This document shows positions 44,456 to 54,388 of a stretch of 64,000 nt of DNA, in pieces. The notes below the pieces were generated by a model. It saw only the letters and a program-made list of their open reading frames with translations, made no database searches and was not told where the DNA came from. Made by a program: the position numbers and the translations under genes. Position 1 is the stretch's first letter, and every line of letters begins with the position of its first letter. This DNA comes from Chitinophagaceae bacterium (lineage in GTDB: Bacteria; Bacteroidota; Bacteroidia; Chitinophagales; Chitinophagaceae). Where the stretch lies: contig JADJBP010000009.1 of the NCBI GenBank assembly GCA_016703625.1, positions 118,912 through 182,911 on the forward strand, written 5' to 3'.

Positions 44456-45837
44456 TCACTTGCCGATACAGAATTTGGAAAAAATATAATCCAGCACCTG
44501 TTCATTACTGATATCCCCGGTGATCTCGGAAATATAGTGCAGGCAGCGGCGTATGTCGAGCGCCAGCAGGTCGCCGGGAATATGATTGTCGAGCCCGTTC
44601 CTGATATCAGTAAGCGATACCCCAACCTGCTGCAAAGCCTCGTAATGGCGGGCATTGGTGATGATGGTATTTTCGGTGTTGATGTGGCCCTTAATTATTT
44701 TATCTACCAGTTTTTGTTTCAACAGGCCGATATGCATTTTTTCTTTGGCCGAAATGAACAGCACATCTTCACCGGCAAATTTTTGGGCAACAGTTTCCTC
44801 ACCCAACAGGTCTGCTTTATTCCCAACCAGTAAATAATTATTGTTTTTCTCTCTTATTAATGCAATGGCTGCTTCCACTTCACCGGGTGTTTCGGTATTT
44901 ACGTCAAAAATATAGATCACTTCATCAGATTGTTCAATTTTTTCCCGGCTCTTTTCAATGCCAATTAACTCTATCACATCTGTACTGTGTTCCTGATGCC
45001 GGCTGTATCAATTAACCTGAAAAGTATTCCGTCAATATTTATGATCTCTTCCACCGTATCCCGGGTGGTTCCTGCAATTTCACTTACGATGGCCCGGTTC
45101 TCATTCAGTAAGGTATTGAGTAGAGTACTTTTGCCGGCATTGGGCTTGCCGATGATGGCCACGCTTACACCATTCCTGATAACATTGCCCAGCTGAAAAG
45201 ACCGCAGCAGGTTATTGGTTACTGATTGTGCTTCTTCAACCAGTGTATAAAATTTTTTGCGGTCAGCAAACTCCACATCTTCCTGGCTGAAATCAAGTTC
45301 CAGTTCTACCAGTGCAGAAAACTGTATGAGATCTTCACGCAGCTTTTTTAAAATTTCACTGAACCCGCCACGCATATTATGCAGGGCAGTTTTTTGTGAT
45401 GCGGCCGTGTTGGATGCAATGATATCTGCCACGGCTTCGGCCTGGGTAAGGTCGAGTTTACCGTTAAGGAATGCACGCTGGGTAAATTCCCCGGCTTTGG
45501 CCAACCTGGCTCCTTTGCGGATGCATGCCTGTATCACCTGTTGCTGAACAAAGGGGCTGCCATGACATCCGATCTCCACCACGTCTTCGCCGGTATAACT
45601 TTTTGGGTTCTTATAAATGGAAACAACTACTTCATCCAGGTCCGTATTATCTTCCCGGATATAACCAACATGAATGGTATGTGAAAGCTGTTTTCCCAGG
45701 TCTTTTGATGGAAATAATTCATTTACGATATCAATTGCCCCCGGGCCGCTTAAACGGATCACACCTATTGCGCCAATACCATTTGGAGTGGCCAGTGCAA
45801 CGATGGTTTCATCCCAACCCGTAATATGATTTGACAT
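44456..45837 (-). CDS. mnmE: tRNA uridine-5-carboxymethylaminomethyl GTPase MnmE (frameshifted)
   Basis: GTPase that, with MnmG, modifies wobble U34 of tRNA. About 460 residues. The tetrahydrofolate-binding N-terminal domain (ETIVALATPNGIGAIGVIRL) is followed by the helical domain and the G domain: GKPNAGKSTLLN (G1), TTRD (G2), DTAG (G3), GNKADL (G4) and SAKE (G5). It ends in the conserved FCIGK. The frame breaks near 44974, between DTAGIR and the continuation VIELIGIEKS. ATG at 45837 (MSNHITGWDETIVALATPNG) is the family-typical start. Confidence 0.93.
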
Positions 45838-45841
45838 GTGG

Positions 45842-45873
45842 CAAAGATAAGGCTCCCTGTTTGCTATAACAAA
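45842..45873 (-). promoter_or_regulatory. Bacteroidota-type promoter for mnmE
   Basis: On the minus strand, TTTG (45873-45870) and TATCTTTG (45849-45842) are 20 nt apart. The -7 box ends only 4 nt before the ATG, so the transcript should be leaderless or nearly so. Confidence 0.55.
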
Positions 45874-45896
45874 GTATGCATGTATGGCAGAGAGAA

Positions 45897-45949
45897 AAGC
45901 TAAAAAGTGACCAAATGGTCTCATTTGCTCAATTGCTCTACTGGTCACT
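45897..45949 (-). terminator. Possible terminator after exbD
   Basis: AGTGACCA and TGGTCACT (45906-45913 and 45942-45949) form an exact 8-bp stem with a 28-nt loop, followed on the minus strand by a T-rich stretch. It lies between the exbD end and the mnmE promoter. Confidence 0.5.
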
Positions 45950-45952
45950 GGC

Positions 45953-46478
45953 AGATTATCCTTTTTTTTAAGCAGTATTCTTTCATCCGCTTCATTCAAA
46001 TCATCAATATAATACCGTTTTACCTGGCAAATGGTCACTTCATCGGTGATATCAACAAAGTTTTTAAAATGGCTTGCAGCCGATGGTTTTATAATAAGGA
46101 TAAATTGATGCGCATCTCCCCGGATCCTTTTTACCAGGACTCTTTTTGCATGAGTACATTTCTTATTTCGCCTGCAGCAAATCCTGTTTCTTTAACCGGC
46201 GGGTCATTTTTTAGATCGCCTTCATAATAAACGATCCGGTTGTTGTTATGCAATAAAACGGTCAGTACACATGATTCGCAAACATCATCGTTAACGGGTC
46301 TTTTATCATAAGGCACCACAATATTCATGGCCATGGGTGTAGTCAGTGCGGTGGTGAACACAAAGAAAGTAATCAATAAAAAACCGAGGTCAACCATCGG
46401 TGTCAGATCTATCCTGGTGCTTTTTTTATTGAACCGTTGTTTTTTTACGGTAGCTCTTTTTGTTTCTATCTCAGCCAT
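45953..46478 (-). CDS. exbD: Biopolymer transport protein ExbD/TolR family (frameshifted)
   Basis: A bitopic inner-membrane protein of about 175 residues, part of TonB- or Tol-type energy coupling. The cytoplasmic N-terminus is basic, the single helix carries the essential Asp in IDLTPMVDLGFLLITFFVF, and a periplasmic domain follows (CESCVLTVLLHNNNR, then VTICQVKRYYIDDLNEADER). The frame breaks near 46135 and the C-terminus depends on an A8 run near 45955. Usually ExbD genes sit with exbB and tonB; here it is alone between mnmE and ompA, both on the same strand. Confidence 0.75.
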
Positions 46479-46532
46479 GGCAGTTGGTTTACAATTAGAT
46501 GGCCGGTTACATGAATTCCATACATTTCTGAA

Positions 46533-46570
46533 TAAAAAAATCCCCCCGATTCATCATCGGGGGGATTCTT
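46533..46570 (-). terminator. Intrinsic terminator after ompA
   Basis: TCCCCCCGAT (46541-46550) and ATCGGGGGGA (46556-46565) form a perfect 10-bp GC-rich stem, followed on the minus strand by T7. It resembles the tyrA-proximal terminator in stem sequence. Confidence 0.85.
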
Positions 46571-46589
46571 TTTATGTCTCTACTAACTA

Positions 46590-47922
46590 TTAATAGTTTC
46601 TCAATGTCATTTCCACTCTCCTGTTCTTGGCACGGCCTGCAGCAGTCTTATTATCTGCAACCGGGGTTGTTTCTCCGTAACCTGCAGAAGATAAACGGCT
46701 TTCGTCGATACCTTTACTAACCAGGTAAGCTCTTACAGATGCAGCTCTTTCTTCAGATAAAGTTTGATTATATTCATCTTTACCCTGTGAATCTGTATGT
46801 CCGTCGATCTGAACTTTGAAAGAAGGATTATTCTTTCAAAATAGTTACAACGTCATTTAATTTAGGGAATGATTTAGGCAGTAACTTAGATTTAGCAGTT
46901 TCAAAGAAAATATTCTGTGCAGCCAGTTTAACACGCTTGATGATCTCTTCACTGATCAACGGGCAACCGAAATTGGAAGCTGGTCCTTTTTCATTGATAC
47001 ACTTATCTTCTTCATCATTTACGCCATCACCATCAGTATCCGGAATAGGACAACCCTGGTAACGTGCAAGACCTGGTACAGTTGGGCATTTATCAACTTC
47101 GTCATTGATACCATCACCATCAGTATCCGGGATCGGGCAACCCTGGTAACGGGCAAGACCCGGAACATCAGGACATTTGTCATCACCATCAGCGATACCA
47201 TCTCCATCCCTGTCAGGACAACCCTGTAAAGAAGCAAGACCGGCAACATCAGGACATTTATCATCAGCATCCGGAATGCCATCTCCGTCACGGTCTACAA
47301 CAACGGGAGGGGGCGGTGGAACAACCACTGGTGCCGGTTCTTTCTTTTTGGTGAGATTGGCAGCAAAGCCAACACTATGGTAAAAATGATAGGAACCATT
47401 TTCTGTAATGGGAACCCGGTATTGAGAGTTCAGTAATAAATATACTTCATCGATCAATCTAACCTGGGCGCCTACACCAAACGGCATAAATGCGCTGTAG
47501 TAACCGATATATTTTGAGCCACCGATACCAGCCGTAAGAAAAGGGGTAAAACAGTATTTATCTGATAACAATTTTAAATTAAGCGTTGCAGCACCTTCCA
47601 GCAACATAGATGGGTTATTGCGTAGTGGCTTTCCGGCAATCGGGTAATCCAGGAAGGAGCCTGAAAGAGTAGCGACAAAATCAAGGTTGTTATTTAATCC
47701 CTGCAGGTAACTGACTGCCAACCCGGCTGTCATAAACTTCGTTTTATGCCATTCTTTAGAACGAATAACACCAGGTAAACCTGAAGTGCGGAGGTTTTGG
47801 GCAGTTCTAAAATCATTTAATACAAAGTGAATCCCAAATGAAGGCCGCTTTTTGTATTCCCCCTGTGCAAAGGAAGTTATAATAAGGCCTAAGCCGATAA
47901 ATACCAATAATAATTTCTTCAT
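46590..47922 (-). CDS. OmpA-family outer membrane protein with thrombospondin type 3 repeats (frameshifted)
   Basis: About 444 residues. Signal peptide (1-19, ITSFAQ), an N-terminal beta-barrel (FGIHFVLNDF, FTPFLTAGIGGS), a Pro-rich linker (VVVPPPPPVVV), four thrombospondin type 3 repeats (DRDGDGIPDADDKCPD and variants, calcium-binding), then the OmpA peptidoglycan-binding domain (QIDGHTDSQGKDEYNQ, RVEMTLRNY). The frame breaks near 46830, just before the C-terminal domain, which reaches 46590. I chose ATG at 47922 (MKKLLLVFIGLG) rather than the in-frame start at 47949. The role is to tether the outer membrane to peptidoglycan. Confidence 0.9.
47010..47291 (-). repeat. DNA repeat encoding the TSP3 units
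   Basis: The thrombospondin-type segment is built from near-identical DNA units of about 70-75 bp. The central two copies (GLARYQGCPIPDTDGDG) are almost the same in DNA as well as protein, which suggests recent duplication. Confidence 0.6.
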
Positions 47923-47946
47923 AAGTGTTAATTTTCTAAATCGCAA

Positions 47947-47978
47947 CAAAAATAGTCGCTTAGTTCCATATCTTAAAA
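47947..47978 (-). promoter_or_regulatory. Possible promoter for ompA
   Basis: On the minus strand TATTTTTG (47954-47947) fits the -7 consensus, with TTTT about 20 nt upstream as a weak -33. It ends 25 nt before the ATG. Confidence 0.4.
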
Positions 47979-48055
47979 TATTTTACCCACATAATTGCAA
48001 CTATTATTACTGTTGGTTTTAAGCATTGCTCAAACCCGTGCCGGCCATTAAAACC

Positions 48056-48489
48056 TTAGCGTGGAATTTGTTTTTTTTCAACAGGTTCTACTTTAACCCT
48101 GGTTAATCCGCTTGAAATATATCCGAGTTTTTTTGCAGCCGTTACGGACAGATCAACGATCCTTTTCATTCTTGGATGGAGCCGGTCATTTACTTTTACA
48201 ACAACAGACCGCCCATTCCTTAAATTGGTTACTTTGATCCAGGTTCCGAGCGGTAAAACATTACAGGCGCAGGTCATTTTCTTCTGATCAAATAATTCAC
48301 CGCTGGCTGTTTTTCTGCCTATGAATTTATTGGCATAAAAACTGGCCTGCCCGTAAAAAACACGGGTGGTTTTTTAGGCTTTTTATCAACTTCGGTTGTG
48401 CGGCCCTGTGCGGCCCCGTTAGTGGGAATGAGAAAAATACGGTCATGATAACTGCATAAAAAAATGCTGTTACCAGGTTGGTAAGTCAT
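48056..48489 (-). CDS. RlpA-like double-psi beta-barrel protein (frameshifted)
   Basis: A septal-ring or envelope protein of about 145 residues. The conserved C-terminal part is read from 48277 to 48056 (TCACNVLPLGTWIKVTNLRN, VVVKVNDRLHP, IVDLSVTAAKKLG), the RlpA double-psi barrel whose Asp residues in Escherichia homologues act in glycan cleavage. Upstream, SFYANKFIGRKTASGE and a hydrophobic signal segment (LVTAFFYAV, MTVFFSFPL) are readable only across at least three frame changes. The ATG at 48489 is a provisional start. It follows the L,D-transpeptidase on the same strand. Confidence 0.65.
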
Positions 48490-48545
48490 GGATCTTTTAA
48501 ACGGGATCATCATTAAAGATAATAAAAATAACTGCCCTGCATGTT

Positions 48546-50249
48546 TCACTTTTTGGCAAAATATTTTTCGATCAGCAATTTATCTTCCCCATATATATCA
48601 TCATAAAATTTCAGTATACCGTCTTTTGTTTCACACGAAAAATAACGGATAAAAAGCGGGATATGGTTTTTAACATCAACCCGGCGCATTTCTTTATTGG
48701 CGATCCAGCTTTTTATGGAATCTGCCGTATATTTCAATGTCTCATTCCCGGCCTGTAACAAACTGTCGTTACGGGCAATAAAGAATGCCCGTTTTTCCCA
48801 TTCCTGCACCCGTACACAGCCATGGCTTAAAGCACGGGATGCATTTTTAAAAAGATAACGCTGGTTGGTATCATGCAAATACACTGCATACGGATTATTA
48901 AAATTAAACTTGATCACGCCCAGTGAATTATTATCCCCGCTGCCCTGCATCACTTTATATGGAATGCCCCTTGAATATTTACTCCAGTTAACCGTGTTTG
49001 GATCGATCTCTTCGCCTTTATTAGTATATAATTTCAGGCCGATCTTCGAAATATAATTTGAATTATTTTTTAACCTGGGCAGGTATTGTTTTACGATAAT
49101 ACTGTTTGGTACTGTCCAGGTTGGATAAGTGATCATATCCGAAATTTCTGCAGTAAGCTGGGGTGTACGGGTTTCCGGTTTACCGATGATCACTTTAGAT
49201 TCAAACACTATGGTATCGGCATCAACTACCCGCAGCAAATAACCCGGTACATTTACCCATATATATTTTTCGGGCATCTTTACCGGCAGCTGTTTGTACC
49301 TGTCGAGTGTAATGGCGATCCGTTTAAATTTTTCTATATCCGTACTGTTCAAAGAATTGACCAGGTTCTTACCATATTTACCATCAGCCTGCAGCCCGTT
49401 TTTTAATTGATACTTTTTTATAGCAACGTATAAACGGGCAGAATCAGGTAAACCGGGCAATGGATCGATACAGGCATTATCCAGTAATCTTTGTTGCAAC
49501 AGTTTTATAAAATGGATCGAATCGGTTACATCGCCTCTTTTGAACGGGAATGGAATATAGACTGTTTCCCGCCTGTCCATCCCGTCAACAAACTGTTTGA
49601 TCCCTTTTTTAAGTTCCCAGTAATTTTTGTGAACCGGCTGCAGTGATGCAAGCAGGGCGTTAAATTTTTTTTTCACCAGCAGTTCATTCAGCGTTGTTAT
49701 AAAAAATTTATCAACAAGCACCGAATCCTTATTTAAAGACAGGCTGTCTGGCTGCAACCTGCCCTGTTTCAGGTCCCTGATAATATGCATGAATCCATCG
49801 GTCAGCAACAGGTCGGCTTTTGTCCACAATGCTGCATGCATGCGGGTAAGCGAGTCAGCATCCAATGTATCTTTTAAAAATTTCAAACTTGTAAAATGAT
49901 AATCGGCCGGGAACAGGCCTTCCTGTTCGGCCTGTGCAATAAACCGGAATAATGTGTCTGCCATTGGTATCCATTTTTCCATACTGCTCCATACCGGCCT
50001 GTGATCTGAACGGCTGTAAAATGCCTGTATGATGTCCGGGGAATGCAATTTTGTGCTGTCATCAATTTTACCGGCATCAAACAGGTCAGCATTTAAAACA
50101 TCATGGATATTCCCGGCTACCCGGCTGTTCATTTCAGCGGGGTTCGTAACCTTACCGGGATCCTTTGCTTTATTATTATTGCACGCCAATAACAACATCA
50201 TTAAGATACAAGCTGAATAATTACGGTATAGGGTATTGCCAAATTTCAT
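48546..50249 (-). CDS. Murein L,D-transpeptidase, YcbB-type lipoprotein
   Basis: Cross-links peptidoglycan stem peptides (3-3 bonds). The intact 567-residue protein begins with a lipoprotein signal (CILMMLLLACNNNK, Cys about residue 23), has a helical scaffold domain with GLFPADYHFTSL, a peptidoglycan-binding-like region (YQLKNGLQADGKYG), and the YkuD catalytic domain with the active-site motif SHGCVRVQEWEKRAFF (Cys about residue 470). PTWTVPNSIIVKQYLP matches the YcbB capping loop region. Followed by the RlpA gene, consistent with a cell-wall pair. Confidence 0.9.
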   Translation of the reverse strand: MKFGNTLYRNYSACILMMLLLACNNNKAKDPGKVTNPAEMNSRVAGNIHDVLNADLFDAGKIDDSTKLHSPDIIQAFYSRSDHRPVWSSMEKWIPMADTLFRFIAQAEQEGLFPADYHFTSLKFLKDTLDADSLTRMHAALWTKADLLLTDGFMHIIRDLKQGRLQPDSLSLNKDSVLVDKFFITTLNELLVKKKFNALLASLQPVHKNYWELKKGIKQFVDGMDRRETVYIPFPFKRGDVTDSIHFIKLLQQRLLDNACIDPLPGLPDSARLYVAIKKYQLKNGLQADGKYGKNLVNSLNSTDIEKFKRIAITLDRYKQLPVKMPEKYIWVNVPGYLLRVVDADTIVFESKVIIGKPETRTPQLTAEISDMITYPTWTVPNSIIVKQYLPRLKNNSNYISKIGLKLYTNKGEEIDPNTVNWSKYSRGIPYKVMQGSGDNNSLGVIKFNFNNPYAVYLHDTNQRYLFKNASRALSHGCVRVQEWEKRAFFIARNDSLLQAGNETLKYTADSIKSWIANKEMRRVDVKNHIPLFIRYFSCETKDGILKFYDDIYGEDKLLIEKYFAKK

Positions 50250-50445
50250 AAACCGGGTTAATAAATGTAACTTGAAGATGATCTTTGCCAGGATAGATCT
50301 GTAAAGATGCTGACCGCTTAAACAAGATAAGAATTCGTTTTCAAATGTGACTGATTAACTGCATGATTTTTGAATTATTTAAGACCGGCAGGTTCGGATT
50401 GCCTTTCTCAATTGTAAACAACAACATTTGTTAAATAATATAAAC

Positions 50446-50888
50446 ATGATAAAAAATACCATCGCAGAACTGGTTGAAAGAGACCTTCAAAAACTCAGAA
50501 CAGAGATCAGTTTATATAAAGATGAAGATAACCTGTGGGTAATAAAAGGAAGGATTGGGAACAGTGCCGGTAATTTATGCCTGCACCTGCTGGGTAACCT
50601 CAATCATTTTATTGGACAAACTTTGTGTAACACGGGTTATGTGCGGTACCGGGATGATGAATTCAGTTTGAAACATATTCCAAGGCAGGACCTGCTCATT
50701 AATATTGATAATTGTATCCTGATACTGAACAATTGTTTCTCCGGTTTAACAGATACTGATCTTGAAAAAGATTTTCCCCTGGAAAACATGGAACAACCGT
50801 TAGTACGATGCATATGCTGATACACCTGTATGGCCATTTAAATTATCACCTTGGCCAGATCAATTATCACAGGCGGCTTCTTGAATAG
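50446..50888 (+). CDS. DinB-like protein, DUF1572 type (frameshifted)
   Basis: A putative metal-binding four-helix-bundle protein of about 147 residues. It shows CLHLLGNLNHFIGQTL and, near the C-terminus, HMLIHLYGHLNYHLGQINYHRR, whose histidines match DinB metal ligands. The frame breaks near 50808; uncorrected it stops at 50820, corrected at 50888. I chose ATG at 50446 (MIKNTIAEL) over TTG at 50428. Its end overlaps the end of aroC by 22 nt on the opposite strand. The function of this group is largely unknown. Confidence 0.75.
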
Positions 50889-51877
50889 GTAATTACACGG
50901 GGAAATTTTTGTTCCAGCAGCAGCAGGTCGGCCAGTACAAATGCAGTGACCGCTTCCAGGACAACCGGTACCCTGAGCGCAATGCACAGGTCGTGGCGGC
51001 CCTTCACAGAAAAATTCTCAACCGACCCGGTCTCCAGGTTCAATGTCTGCTGTTCCAGGGGTGTGGATGAAGTTGGCTTAACGGCAATCCGAAACACCAG
51101 TTCATTGCTATTGGTTAAGCCACCTACTACCCCCCGGCATGGTTGGTAAATGTTTTTCCTGTTTTATCTTCAATGGCATCATTGTGCCGGCTGCCAAACA
51201 TTTTTGCGGCTGCAAATCCGGCTCCAAATTCAATTCCCTTAACGGCAGGTATGGCAAATACAGCATGGCTGATCATGGATTCAACGGAATCAAAAAAGGG
51301 CTCTCCTAAACCAGCCGGTAAACCATTTGCCGTACATTCAATAATGCCTCCAATGCTGTCTTTTGCATCAATGGCTTTTTTGCAGCCCTTTATCCAGGTC
51401 TGTTTCACCCCCGATTTCCAGTATGGCAGAAACAATATTTACCCCGGCCATTATTTTTTTGGCAATAACCCCGGCAGCAACCAGGCAAACAGTCAGTCTT
51501 CCGCTGAAATGCCCGCTGCCGCGGTAATCTTCAAAACCTCCATATTTTACAGACGCTACAAAATCTGCATGCCCCGGCCTGGGTACCGCACGCTGCTTTT
51601 CATAATCAGTGCTGCGGGTATTGTTATTTTCGAACAGGATGGTAATGGGCGCCCCGGTAGTTTTACCGTTGAACAATCCTGTTTTTATCTGAGGTATATC
51701 ATCTTCTTTACGCGGTGTGGTTCCTAAGGCACCGGGTTTTCTTCTTTCAATATCTGTGGTAAAATCATCAACAGACAGCGGCAACCCGGCAGGACAGCCA
51801 TCAATGGTGAGTCCAACACAATCGCCGTGCGATTCGCCAAAAATGTGTACCCTGAATATGCGGCCGAATGAGTTCAA
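50867..51877 (-). CDS. aroC: Chorismate synthase (frameshifted)
   Basis: Last step of the shikimate pathway, EPSP to chorismate, with reduced flavin. About 336 residues. Signatures: GRIFRVHIFGESHGDCVG (residues 4-21), ERRKPGALGTTPRKEDD, RPGHADFVASVKYGG, RGSGHFSGRLTV, and near the C-terminus VKPTSS and VKGRHDLCIALRVPV. Frames change near 51385 and near 51128. The start is TTG at 51877, matching the MNSFG start of homologues, and it directly abuts an octanucleotide repeat array. Last gene of the aro operon. Confidence 0.93.
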
Positions 51878-51939
51878 TGGTTTATTGGTTTATTGGTTAA
51901 TTGGTTAATCCGTTAATTCGTTAATCCGTTAATTGGTTT
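51878..51939 (-). repeat. Octanucleotide tandem array abutting the aroC start
   Basis: About 7.5 units of 8 bp (plus-strand forms TGGTTTAT, TGGTTAAT, CCGTTAAT, TCGTTAAT) ending exactly at the aroC start codon. On the aroC strand the units read ATTAACCA or ATAAACCA, so the array forms the entire translation-initiation region. Confidence 0.8.
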
Positions 51940-51981
51940 GAGCATAAAATTAGCTATTACTTTTAATGTAGATAATAACAA

Positions 51982-53328
51982 TTAACTTTTTATAGCTTCT
52001 AAAGATACATTTGCGCCAAGCAATTTCAAATCATCATAAAACCCGGGATAAGATTTATTGACCGCTTCCGCATTTTCAATAACCATTTCACCGGCTGCAC
52101 CTAAAGCAGCAACTGCACAGGCCATGGCAATGCGGTGATCGTGATGTGATTGAACAACAGCGCCTTTTAATCTTTCTCCTCCTTTTATCATCATCAGGTC
52201 ATCCTGCAATTCGATCTCTGCACCCATTTTTCTAAATTCTTCCTGTAAAGTTTTGCCCAGGTTACTTTCCTTATGGGCCAACCGGCTTACACCTTCTATC
52301 ACCGTTGTGCCCTTGCAATAAGATGCCAGCACAACCAGGGGCGGAAAAAGATCCGGGCAATCGGTTGCATTAAAGTGAAATGCCTTGCCGTTTTGTCCCA
52401 ATGGCGCATTGACCGTTACTTGTTTTTCTTCGATCGAGATATTTACTCCAGAATCCATCAGTGCTTTTAAAATTTCTTTATCTGCCTGGGTTGGAAAATA
52501 CATCTAACCCTTTACAGTGATCCCGCCCGCAACTGGCACCTGCTACCAGTAAGAAAGCGGTACCACTCCAGTCGCCTTCAACCATGTAAACGATTCCGCC
52601 ACTATTCCTTTCCACACCAGGTTCCTGTAAAAACAAAATGTTTCATGATCTTTATTAGTAAGGTGTAGGTCCATTCCAAATTTTTTCATCACATCCAGGG
52701 TGAGATCGATATAAGGTTTACTCTTCAGATCGTGAACCTTTATACACACTGTCTCACTAAGATTGTTGTTCATCATCTCATCCGCCTCGGTAAGAATGGG
52801 GTTAGGCGCAGCGGAATAAGCGATTAATAATCCCGTCAGGAATTGTGAACTAAGAGATCCGTTCACTTCTATATTTTTTGGCTGTAAAGGGCCCTTTATT
52901 GTGATCGGTAATTTGCCTTCATTACTTTTAATACTAACGCCTAACTGAGGCAAAACCTCCTCGAAAAACTCAATTGGCCTTGACAACAGACTCCCTTCAC
53001 CGTTTATAGTTATTTCTTTATCGCATAATGCAATTATTGGAGTGAACATTCTGACTGCTAGGCCGGACTCACCACAATTGATCTCGTTGCTCCTTGGAAA
53101 CACTCCAAAACTATTAACAATAACTTGCTCTTGCCGTACTACTACGTCAGCTCCCAGTGCAGTTAAGTTCTCTATTGCCGCTTTATCATCATTGGAATTT
53201 CCGGGATTCTGTATCGTGGTCTCTCCATTTGTTAATAAGGCCGCTGCACAAGCCCTTTGCATGCTGCTTTTGGATGCAGGTGCAGTTATAGTTCCTGAAA
53301 TGACAGAAGGCTGAATGGTTGCGGTCAC
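51982..53328 (-). CDS. aroA: 3-phosphoshikimate 1-carboxyvinyltransferase (EPSP synthase, frameshifted)
   Basis: Transfers enolpyruvyl from PEP to shikimate 3-phosphate. About 440 residues. The N-terminal part has APASKSSMQRACAAALL (substrate loop), CGESGLAVRMFTPI and SSQFLTGLLIAYS; the C-terminal part has DCPDLFPPLVVLASYC, RLAHKESNLG and HHDHRIAMACAVAAL. Between 52500 and 52570 at least three indels scramble the region GDWSGTAFLLVAGA / GGITVKGLDVFS. GTG at 53328 starts the gene and overlaps the aroB stop by one base. Confidence 0.93.
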
Positions 53329-54356
53329 TATACGATTTCTTTAAAATGTTTTTCCAGTTCTGCCAGGGGTATAACATGAATCCCGGCATGGCCAATATTT
53401 TTTAAAAGGATGAACTGCATACCGTCTTTATACCGTTTTTTATCCATGCTCAACACTTCAAAAACCTTTGCATGGTCGGTCTCAATATCTACCGGCAGGT
53501 GATATTTTGCAAGCAGCTTAACGATCTTTGCCGCATCATTTGCATGGAAACCGTTCAACTGTACCGACAGGTTGCAGGCTGCTACCATACCGATACTTAC
53601 CGCCTGCCCATGTGGTATACCATGTAAATTCTCGATGGCATGACCAACGGTATGTCCAAAATTCAACAGTTTTCTTTCGCCCTTTTCAAATTCATCCCGG
53701 GTAACAACCTGTGCTTTGATCTCCACATTTGTTTCAATGAGTTCTGCGATCAATGTCGGGTCTGCCTGGTAATCATGCAGTGAATATCTTTCCAGTTTGG
53801 CAAACAACAGTGCATCTTTTATACAGGCATGTTTTATGATCTCGGCAAAACCATTGATCCATTCCCTGACCGGGAGTGTATCCAGGAAACTGTAATCATA
53901 AAAAATAAATTCCGGCTGGCGTATGGTACCCACCATATTCTTGTAAACACCAACATCAATGCCGTTCTTTCCGCCAATGGCTGCATCCACCATGGCTAAA
54001 ATGGTAGTTGGCACCAGGCCGAATTTTATACCCCGCATATATACGGCTGCCACGTAACCGGTAATATCTGTAACAACACCACCGCCCAGGCCTGTTAAAA
54101 AAGTATTTTTATGTGCCCCCAGGTTTATTAATTCACGGATGATCTGATCTACCGTTGCCTGGTTCTTATTTGTTTCACCGGCAGCAAATTTTATTACACG
54201 GGAACCGGCCAGTTTTTCTGTATGTTCATTAAAAACATTTTCATCGGTGATGATGATCATGTTTCCATCCGTAACAAGGTCTGCCAGTCCCCGGAAGTCA
54301 GCATCAAAATAACAGGTAACCGATCTTTGAGAAAATGTATATTCAGTTGTTTGCAT
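53328..54356 (-). CDS. aroB: 3-dehydroquinate synthase
   Basis: Second step of the shikimate pathway, DAHP to 3-dehydroquinate, NAD- and metal-dependent. The intact 342-residue protein shows GGGVVTDITGYVAAVYMRG (NAD site), PTTILAMVDAAIGGKNGID, the metal-binding His in NFGHTVGHAIENLHG, and MDKKRYKDGMQFILL. It starts with ATG at 54356, 32 nt after the upstream gene, and its TAG overlaps the GTG of aroA. Confidence 0.95.
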   Translation of the reverse strand: MQTTEYTFSQRSVTCYFDADFRGLADLVTDGNMIIITDENVFNEHTEKLAGSRVIKFAAGETNKNQATVDQIIRELINLGAHKNTFLTGLGGGVVTDITGYVAAVYMRGIKFGLVPTTILAMVDAAIGGKNGIDVGVYKNMVGTIRQPEFIFYDYSFLDTLPVREWINGFAEIIKHACIKDALLFAKLERYSLHDYQADPTLIAELIETNVEIKAQVVTRDEFEKGERKLLNFGHTVGHAIENLHGIPHGQAVSIGMVAACNLSVQLNGFHANDAAKIVKLLAKYHLPVDIETDHAKVFEVLSMDKKRYKDGMQFILLKNIGHAGIHVIPLAELEKHFKEIV

Positions 54357-54388
54357 ATTGTGTGTTGGGGTAATGACCGTTTTATTAA

